A stretch of 5,683 nucleotides of DNA, taken from NCBI GenBank assembly GCA_031258915.1, contig JAIRMD010000097.1, positions 1 to 5,683 of the forward strand, in the 5' to 3' direction. The position numbers and the translations under genes were made by a program. This DNA is from Prevotellaceae bacterium. Lineage in GTDB: Bacteria; Bacteroidota; Bacteroidia; Bacteroidales; UBA932. Positions 1-5,683 of the stretch are shown here, piece after piece (positions within the stretch are counted from its first letter, which is position 1; each line of letters opens with the position of its first letter). Under the pieces are notes generated by a model. It saw nothing but the letters and a program-made list of their open reading frames with translations. It was not told the origin of the DNA and did no database searches.

Positions 1-102
1 AGGCTAAAGCCTACGGTTAATCAAATGCCGTCCCTGCGGGACTTGCAGAAGAGCGTATCGCGCTCAACCTCTACTGAGCGATTCATTCTTAACGGAATGA
101 AA
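1..102. repeat. Chain of short hairpins, probable interspersed intergenic repeat
   Basis: No gene is seen here. Within about 100 bases there are several perfect inverted repeats: AGGCT/AGCCT (1-5 with 8-12, 2-base loop), GTCCC/GGGAC (30-34 with 38-42, 3-base loop), GAGCG/CGCTC (51-55 with 61-65), CGCTCA/TGAGCG (61-66 with 75-80) and TTCATTC/GAATGAA (82-88 with 95-101, 6-base loop). The third and fourth share the arm at 61-65, so they cannot form together. No stem is followed by a T-run on either strand, so none looks like an intrinsic terminator. The first hairpin sits at the window edge, so the element may extend further left. The style resembles dispersed hairpin repeats between genes in Bacteroidota; that identity is from memory and only one copy is visible. 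From 103 to 173 the DNA is AT-rich with no supported feature. Confidence 0.5.
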
Positions 103-173
103 AAGACACAGAAAAACTGATTTTCATTGATTTACAAAAATAATAATTTTATAATATCCTCATATTAAGCAAA

Positions 174-278
174 TTAAACAGCTTGCGAAAGTTGAATAAG
201 ATACGAGAACTCTTCCTCTTTCCCTCCGCACCCGGCGGCGATAGCTGCGATAATTCCGATGGCAAAAATCTTTTTCAT
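174..278 (-). CDS. Small lipoprotein, 34 residues, function unknown
   Basis: The frame encodes 34 residues beginning MKKIFAIGII and is nearly all signal peptide. It has two N-terminal lysines, a hydrophobic core at residues 4-15, and a lipobox AAGC at 14-17 with Cys17 as the expected lipidated residue after signal peptidase II cleavage. The mature part is only about 18 residues. It starts CGGKEEE, and a lysine followed by acidic residues just after the Cys resembles the lipoprotein export signal that sends Bacteroidota lipoproteins to the cell surface. The gene lies 39 bases downstream of the 294-residue gene on the same strand, so co-transcription is plausible. The leader is A-rich (a run of nine A, then GCAAGCAGC) with no Shine-Dalgarno, as is usual in this phylum. 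It could be a functional mini-lipoprotein or the remaining 5' end of a longer decayed gene. The lipobox is seen directly; expression and function are unproven. Confidence 0.6.
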   Translation of the reverse strand: MKKIFAIGIIAAIAAGCGGKEEEFSYLIQLSQAV

Positions 279-317
279 GCTGCTTGCTTTTTTTTTGTTG
301 TTAAGTAATGGATGCCG

Positions 318-1202
318 CTACTCCCCAAAGTTAAGAGTGAGCGTTACGTCTCTTTTTATATGCTTGATTATTTTTTTTATTTTGTACGATTTGTTCAGGA
401 AAGTATTAACCGTAGGGTCAAACTTCTGCTTGATTTCCAGCTCAACTTCAAGCACATCCCCTTTTGCAAAAGCTTCGCCCTTATCAACTTGCTCCTGAAA
501 AACAGGGTCGTTTGCCTTTGCCGAAATTTTATTCCCTTTGAAGATAAACTCCCACTTGAGCTTGCTGTCAAAGGATACTTTGACAATATTTAAGCGGGCT
601 GCAACGATTACCACCCGCTCACCGTCGGACACCTCCTCCGATTTAACAGCAAGGTACTCAAACTCTTTCTTTTCAACTCTGACAATGGTATTCTCATGGC
701 TATCTGTAATTTCGTAGCCTGTAATGGAGTTGTCATTTTCCAGCGACTCAAAGCTTTGAGACAGGGCATCCCTTACGGTAACGTTTTTTTCATAGACGTT
801 ATACGTGAAGTTTTCAACGTAAATAACATCCCCATCTTCATTCTCAATTTTTACGCGGCTTCCATCCTCCGCCACCTCCCTTGATTTTTCCTTTTTACCC
901 TTCAAAAACTTACCTATCGTAATTATCCCTGCAATCGAGGTAATGATTGCAGCCGCCGTTTCAACATTTTCCCTCGTTAAAAGATTTTTCAGGCTGCCTA
1001 ATACAGTTTCAACCAAATCAATATGAATCAGGAAGCTGCCTTTTTCAAGAGCCTTGATATTTACATCTATTTTCTTGCCTGTGTTCAGCTCCCTATTCAG
1101 CTCCTGAATAATAGATGACATGTGTATCAAATTGCTAATTAGCAAATTAGCATCAATTTGATGTTGCTGTCCGTCGAACTTTATTTTAAAATCGGTAGTC
1201 AT
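318..1202 (-). CDS. Conserved-looking hypothetical protein, 294 residues, one hydrophobic segment
   Basis: I cannot assign a function. The layout has three parts. The N-terminal part (about 1-75) begins with a beta-like stretch, contains a helix around 20-40 and ends in a GSFLIHIDL motif. A hydrophobic segment follows at about 82-99, rich in Ala and Ile, ended by the basic cluster KGKKEK at 101-106; it could be one membrane span or a buried helix. The C-terminal part is beta-rich, with KWEFIF (216-221), ISAKANDPVF (226-235), a FAKGDVLEVEL stretch (245-255) and a closing YKIKKIIKHI segment (273-282). This arrangement resembles a hypothetical-protein family I have seen scattered through bacterial genomes, but I cannot name it. 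There is no signal peptide and no recognisable catalytic motif. The gene is AT-rich (22 of 60 bases GC at 661-720, against 38 of 60 at 4441-4500 in dnaK), which suggests acquisition by transfer. The ATG at 1202 has no Shine-Dalgarno. A small lipoprotein gene follows. Confidence 0.8.
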   Translation of the reverse strand: MTTDFKIKFDGQQHQIDANLLISNLIHMSSIIQELNRELNTGKKIDVNIKALEKGSFLIHIDLVETVLGSLKNLLTRENVETAAAIITSIAGIITIGKFLKGKKEKSREVAEDGSRVKIENEDGDVIYVENFTYNVYEKNVTVRDALSQSFESLENDNSITGYEITDSHENTIVRVEKKEFEYLAVKSEEVSDGERVVIVAARLNIVKVSFDSKLKWEFIFKGNKISAKANDPVFQEQVDKGEAFAKGDVLEVELEIKQKFDPTVNTFLNKSYKIKKIIKHIKRDVTLTLNFGE

Positions 1203-1256
1203 GCTGATAAAAATTTCTATGAGGTAAAGTAGATTTTACGCCATTTCCTGCGGTTT

Positions 1257-1283
1257 TTTCCAGCGCAGCGGCGGCGCGGGAAA
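1257..1283. other. GC-rich hairpin in the leader of the 294-residue gene
   Basis: The inverted repeat pairs TTTCC (1257-1261) with GGAAA (1279-1283) and GCGC (1263-1266) with GCGC (1274-1277). One A/G mismatch interrupts the stem and the loop is 7 bases, giving nine base pairs in total. It lies about 55 bases upstream of the minus-strand start codon at 1202, so it may be in that gene's 5' leader or promoter region. No T-run follows on either strand, which argues against an intrinsic terminator. A weaker inverted repeat, GTAAA/TTTAC (1224-1228 with 1235-1239), sits closer to the start codon. The pairing is seen directly; any regulatory role is a guess. Confidence 0.35.
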
Positions 1284-1343
1284 TCCAAAAGCGAAGGTAT
1301 GGAAAAAAGCTATGAACGTAAAGCTGCGCGAAAAGAATAATGC

Positions 1344-1376
1344 TTTTTACGACTTTTTATGACGATGGTTTTTACG
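1344..1376. repeat. Three short TTTTTAYG direct repeats
   Basis: TTTTTACG at 1344-1351, TTTTTATG at 1354-1361 and TTTTTACG at 1369-1376 are spaced 10 and 15 bases apart, followed directly by eight C (1377-1384). They lie about 140-175 bases upstream of the start of the 294-residue gene. They could be a binding site for a regulator or chance low-complexity sequence. No promoter matching TAnnTTTG was found nearby for the minus strand. Confidence 0.3.
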
Positions 1377-1388
1377 CCCCCCCCAAAA

Positions 1389-1410
1389 TTTGCGCCCACT
1401 TTGCGCCCAC
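1389..1410. repeat. Perfect 11-bp tandem duplication
   Basis: The unit TTTGCGCCCAC occurs twice back to back (1389-1399 and 1400-1410). A related TTGCGC follows at 1414-1419 as the left arm of the next inverted repeat. It lies between the stop of phoH and the start of the 294-residue gene. It is probably a replication-slippage product, or two half-sites of a binding element one helical turn apart. Confidence 0.45.
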
Positions 1411-1413
1411 TCC

Positions 1414-1430
1414 TTGCGCAGGAGGCGCAA
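1414..1430. other. Inverted repeat 32 bases past the phoH stop codon
   Basis: TTGCGC (1414-1419) and GCGCAA (1425-1430) form a perfect 6-bp stem with a 5-base loop AGGAG. CTCCT (1410-1414) can instead pair with that AGGAG (1420-1424), an alternative fold. Its place just past the phoH stop suggests a transcript end or 3' stability element. However, no T-run follows in the phoH direction, so it is not a canonical intrinsic terminator. Confidence 0.35.
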
Positions 1431-1461
1431 TCGGCCTACCTTCAAGAAAAATTTCATCACG

Positions 1462-2802
1462 CTACAGCTTTTTCCCTGCCAGCTCCGCCAGCTCGCTGCG
1501 CTCGCCTTTCACGAGGTTGATGTGCGCAAAAATTTCCTCGCCAATCATGCGGTCGCTCAGGTGCGTGAGGCCGTTGGAGCGAATATCAAGGTAGGGCGAA
1601 TCTATCTGCTGAATGTCGCCCGTAAACACCATTTTTGTTCCCTCGCCGGCGCGGGTTACGATAGTCTTTACCTCGTGCGGCGTAAGGTTTTGCGCCTCGT
1701 CAATGATGAAAAAGGTGCTGTTGAGGCTGCGCCCGCGTATGTAGGCAAGCGGGGTAATCATCAGCTTGTTTTGCTTTTGCAGCTCTTCAACGTGCACCGC
1801 CTCCCGGCTCGTTGGCTTGAGCTTGCTTTTTATCACCGCAAGGTTATCGTATAGCGGCAGCATGTAGGGCATCAGCTTGTCGTTGATGGCGCCCGGCAAA
1901 AAGCCCATATCCTGATTTTGCAGCGGAACGACGGGGCGCGAAAGCAGGATCTGGTCGTACTTGTGCTCCTGCGCCAGCGCCGCCGCCAGCGCCAGCAAGG
2001 TTTTTCCCGTGCCGGCAATGCCCGTAAGCGACACCAGCTGAATGTCCGGATTCATAAGCACGTGCATGGCAAACGTCTGCTCGGCGTTGCGCGGCTCTAT
2101 GCCGTAGGCGCGGACTTTGTCAACGCGCCTCAAGCGGTTGCTCCGCTTGCTGTAGCAGGCCAGCGCGCTCGCATCGCCGCTTTTGAGCAGGAACGGCTGG
2201 TTGGCGTGCGGCTTCACCTTCAGCATGGCGGCATCCAGCCCCTCGCTGTCGGAGTAAAAGGCCGCTATTTGCGCGGCGCTGATCAGCGCCGCGCCGGTAT
2301 CCCGCTTCAGGTGGTCAACGTCCTTCACCTGCCCCGACAGGTAATCCTGAGCATCTATGCCCAGCGACTTGGCCTTCATGCGCAGGTTGATGTCCTTGCT
2401 GACGAGCACCGTAATTTTTTGCGGGTTGCGCCTCTTCTCATCGTAGGCCACCGCCAGAATACGGTGGTCGGGCGTAACCTCGGCAAACGAATCTGTCATC
2501 TCCTGAGTAAACGGCTTGCCCGTAGCCACGCGCAGCTTACCCAAGTTGTTCCCCAGCGCAACGCCATCGCCAAAAACGCGGTCGCCCGCAATGCTGTCGA
2601 GAATACGCACAAACTCGCGAGCGTTGTAGTTGATTTGCTCGTTGCCTTTTTTAAACTTATCCAGCTCCTCGAGCACCACAATCGGTATCACGAGGTTATT
2701 CTCCTGAAAGTTGTATATGCAGCGGTAGTCATGCAAAATAACGTTGGTATCCAGCACAAATGTCTTGGGCGGTTTACCCGTAGCAGCAGCTGTTTTTTTC
2801 AT
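1462..2802 (-). CDS. phoH: PIN domain-PhoH family ATPase (PhoH2/YlaK type)
   Basis: This 446-residue protein is a full-length fusion of a PIN ribonuclease domain and a PhoH ATPase. The PIN domain covers about residues 14-155, with the expected acidic residues at Asp18 (in VLDTNV), Glu45/Glu46, Asp112 and Asp137 (in VSKDINLR). The PhoH domain runs from about 235 to the end. It has Walker A GIAGTGKT (261-268), the RPVV and GFLPG motifs (289-303), RGRSL (356-360), Walker B FIIDEAQN (365-372) with Asp368-Glu369, and GDIQQID (395-401). Studied relatives are cytoplasmic, sequence-specific RNA-unwinding ribonucleases powered by ATP; that role is inferred here from the family. All catalytic motifs look intact. 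The ATG at 2802 puts the PIN domain 14 residues in, and no Shine-Dalgarno precedes it. It is divergent from zupT across 108 bases. No toxin-antitoxin partner such as a PhoAT gene is adjacent. Confidence 0.95.
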   Translation of the reverse strand: MKKTAAATGKPPKTFVLDTNVILHDYRCIYNFQENNLVIPIVVLEELDKFKKGNEQINYNAREFVRILDSIAGDRVFGDGVALGNNLGKLRVATGKPFTQEMTDSFAEVTPDHRILAVAYDEKRRNPQKITVLVSKDINLRMKAKSLGIDAQDYLSGQVKDVDHLKRDTGAALISAAQIAAFYSDSEGLDAAMLKVKPHANQPFLLKSGDASALACYSKRSNRLRRVDKVRAYGIEPRNAEQTFAMHVLMNPDIQLVSLTGIAGTGKTLLALAAALAQEHKYDQILLSRPVVPLQNQDMGFLPGAINDKLMPYMLPLYDNLAVIKSKLKPTSREAVHVEELQKQNKLMITPLAYIRGRSLNSTFFIIDEAQNLTPHEVKTIVTRAGEGTKMVFTGDIQQIDSPYLDIRSNGLTHLSDRMIGEEIFAHINLVKGERSELAELAGKKL

Positions 2803-2845
2803 ACAATTGTAATAAATTATGGTGAGGTAAATAAAAAGAAAAGAG

Positions 2846-2877
2846 TAAAAGTAGCAATTTATTGGGGAAAATCCGAA
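2846..2877 (-). promoter_or_regulatory. Weak candidate promoter for phoH
   Basis: On the minus strand TACTTTTA (2853 down to 2846) matches seven of eight positions of the Bacteroidota -7 consensus TAnnTTTG. TTCG (2877 down to 2874) lies 20 bases upstream as an imperfect -33 TTTG. It would give a leader of roughly 40 bases to the ATG at 2802. The region is A/T-rich, so a chance match is quite possible. Confidence 0.22.
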
Positions 2878-2892
2878 TTATTCCTACATTTG
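2861..2892 (+). promoter_or_regulatory. Candidate Bacteroidota-type promoter for zupT
   Basis: TACATTTG (2885-2892) is an exact match to the -7 consensus TAnnTTTG used by the primary sigma factor in Bacteroidota. ATTG (2861-2864) lies 20 bases upstream as a -33 TTTG-like element. Transcription would begin near 2896-2900, giving a leader of only about 11-15 bases to the ATG at 2911. It overlaps the candidate phoH promoter on the other strand, so one protein bound here could affect both genes. No palindrome typical of a Zur or Fur site was recognised. Confidence 0.5.
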
Positions 2893-2910
2893 TTTTCATA
2901 CGCTACAAAA

Positions 2911-3717
2911 ATGTCAGAAAATATGGCATCATCATCTTTCGTTTTCGCGCTGATACTCACGCTGCTTGCCGGATTGAGCACCGGCATTGGCAGCGCGTTG
3001 GCTTTTTTTGCAAAAAGAACAAACACCAAGTTTCTTTCGGCAGCCTTGGGTTTGTCGGCAGGAGTAATGGTATATGTTTCGTTTGTGGAGCTGTTCCCGC
3101 AGGCGCAGGAGCTCCTCTCGGAGGGCAGCAGCGCATTTCCGAAGGGTAGCGTTGTCGCTGCATTTTTTACCGGCATAGCGTTCATCTTTTTAATCGACAT
3201 GCTGACTCCAGCTTCGGAAAATCCTCACGAGGTGCACAAGGTAGAGGAAATGCACCGGAGCGGCAGCAAGCAGCTGAAGCAAACAGGAATCCTGATGGCG
3301 CTTGCCATCGGCATACACAACTTTCCCGAAGGCGTAGCCACGTTCGCCTCGGCATACCTCAGCCCCGACATCGCCATTCCTGTGGCCGTAGCCATTGCCA
3401 TCCACAACATCCCCGAAGGCATAGCCGTGTCCGTCCCCATCTACTACGCCACAGGCAGCCGGAAAAAAGCGTTCTGGTACTCTTTCCTTTCGGGAATGGC
3501 CGAGCCGGTCGGAGGGGTAGCAGGATACTTTTTGCTCGCGCCCTTCCTCACGCCCTTTTCGCTGGGGCTGGTCATGGCAGGGGTAGCAGGCGTCATGGTC
3601 TTTGTTGCGGTTGACGAGCTGATACCGGCCGCCGAGCGCTACGGCGAGCACCACTACGCCATCTTCGGCTTCGTTGGCGGCATGGCGATCATGGCGCTAA
3701 GCCTGCTGCTGCTGTAG
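2911..3717 (+). CDS. zupT: ZIP-family divalent metal transporter ZupT
   Basis: This 268-residue inner-membrane protein imports zinc and other divalent metals such as iron, manganese or cobalt. It has about eight hydrophobic segments, at roughly 10-32, 42-62, 79-98, 125-150, 155-180, 188-210, 215-237 and 249-268. The diagnostic metal-site motifs are both intact: HNFPEG (136-141) and HNIPEG (165-170). Other hallmarks are Glu60-Leu-Phe-Pro, GMAEPVGG (195-202) and AVDELIP (233-239). The cytoplasmic loop at 101-122 has scattered histidines (106, 109, 115) but no long His-run. Length matches the ZupT family (about 257 in E. coli). The frame stays open far upstream, antisense to phoH. The start is set at 2911 because it follows the promoter, gives a short N-terminus like known ZupT, and has an A-rich leader (CTACAAAA); Met5 at 2923 is an alternative. 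It is divergent from phoH, with dnaK 112 bases downstream. Confidence 0.93.
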   Translation: MSENMASSSFVFALILTLLAGLSTGIGSALAFFAKRTNTKFLSAALGLSAGVMVYVSFVELFPQAQELLSEGSSAFPKGSVVAAFFTGIAFIFLIDMLTPASENPHEVHKVEEMHRSGSKQLKQTGILMALAIGIHNFPEGVATFASAYLSPDIAIPVAVAIAIHNIPEGIAVSVPIYYATGSRKKAFWYSFLSGMAEPVGGVAGYFLLAPFLTPFSLGLVMAGVAGVMVFVAVDELIPAAERYGEHHYAIFGFVGGMAIMALSLLLL

Positions 3718-3732
3718 CACATAAATTCCTGC

Positions 3733-3750
3733 CATTTTGTCAGCATTTTG
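3733..3750. repeat. Direct repeat in the zupT-dnaK gap
   Basis: CATTTTG occurs at 3733-3739 and again at 3744-3750, exactly 11 bases apart. The pair lies inside a wider TGCCA/TGGCA inverted pair (3730-3734 and 3754-3758). It is about 80 bases upstream of the dnaK ATG. The 112-base gap contains no good TAnnTTTG promoter, no CIRCE heat-shock operator and no intrinsic terminator. The helical-turn spacing would suit a regulator of dnaK, but a chance origin cannot be excluded. Confidence 0.25.
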
Positions 3751-3829
3751 CTTTGGCACAGTACTTGATGCGCATAAAGGTCGAAAACACGGGGACCAAG
3801 TGAACAACATAAAAACATAAAAAAACAAT

Positions 3830-5683
<1,854 letters not shown>

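Noticed and set aside
1..102. CRISPR array
   Set aside because: The stems differ in sequence and there is no repeated unit with regular spacers.
137..150. AAAAT/ATTTT inverted repeat as a terminator for the minus-strand unit
   Set aside because: The stem has only A/T pairs and is five pairs long, within generally AT-rich DNA. It is too weak to call a terminator.
259..498. Plus-strand 79-codon frame whose start resembles a lipoprotein signal (SNGC)
   Set aside because: It runs antisense to the small minus-strand lipoprotein and to the 3' end of the 294-residue gene. Its hydrophobic start comes from T-rich DNA opposite A-rich leader sequence, and the rest has no protein-like pattern. The minus-strand reading is much more canonical.
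1299..1340. 13-residue basic peptide frame on the plus strand in the intergenic stretch
   Set aside because: It is too short to distinguish from chance. It has no promoter, no downstream gene on that strand that it could lead, and no recognisable features.
1340..1854. Plus-strand frames covering the C-tract and the 3' part of phoH
   Set aside because: Most of their length is antisense to the PhoH domain, whose motifs are intact on the minus strand. The translations are low-complexity and unlike any family.
1918..2910. Long upstream extension of the zupT frame
   Set aside because: The frame is open only because it lies antisense to GC-rich phoH. The translated extension is Arg/Gln/His-rich without domain character, and ZupT proteins start close to their first membrane segment.

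Overview
The window looks like chromosomal DNA of a Bacteroidota bacterium, most likely of the Bacteroidales/Cytophagales type. Three things support this. DnaK, the PIN-PhoH protein and ZupT all read like versions from that phylum. The genes have A/T-rich leaders without Shine-Dalgarno sequences. The promoter in front of zupT matches the Bacteroidota -7 consensus TAnnTTTG. A small lipoprotein also carries a Lys-plus-acidic stretch just after its lipidated Cys, as in Bacteroidota surface-export signals. The assignment rests on recognition only; no search was run.

Layout, left to right. Positions 1-102 are non-coding and hold a chain of short perfect hairpins, resembling an interspersed intergenic repeat; 103-173 is AT-rich with nothing recognisable. 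Next is an AT-rich pair of minus-strand genes: a conserved-looking 294-residue protein of unknown function (318-1202) and, 39 bases downstream, a 34-residue lipoprotein (174-278) that is easy to miss because of its size. Positions 1203-1461 are an intergenic stretch rich in small repeats: a GC hairpin, three TTTTTAYG copies, a run of eight C, an 11-bp tandem duplication and a 17-bp inverted repeat. The rest is GC-richer core genome: a PIN-PhoH ATPase on the minus strand (1462-2802), a 108-bp divergent promoter region, a ZIP-family metal transporter ZupT on the plus strand (2911-3717), and dnaK (3830 to the window end, open at the 3' side after 618 codons).

The core genes are ordinary housekeeping and stress functions: an RNA-directed nuclease/ATPase, divalent-metal uptake and the Hsp70 chaperone. 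Nothing in the sequence shows that they form one pathway. The least explained part is the left third, with the AT-rich two-gene unit, its structured leader and the hairpin chain next to it. I do not see a demonstrable new system. The 294-residue protein plus lipoprotein is the best candidate for follow-up.
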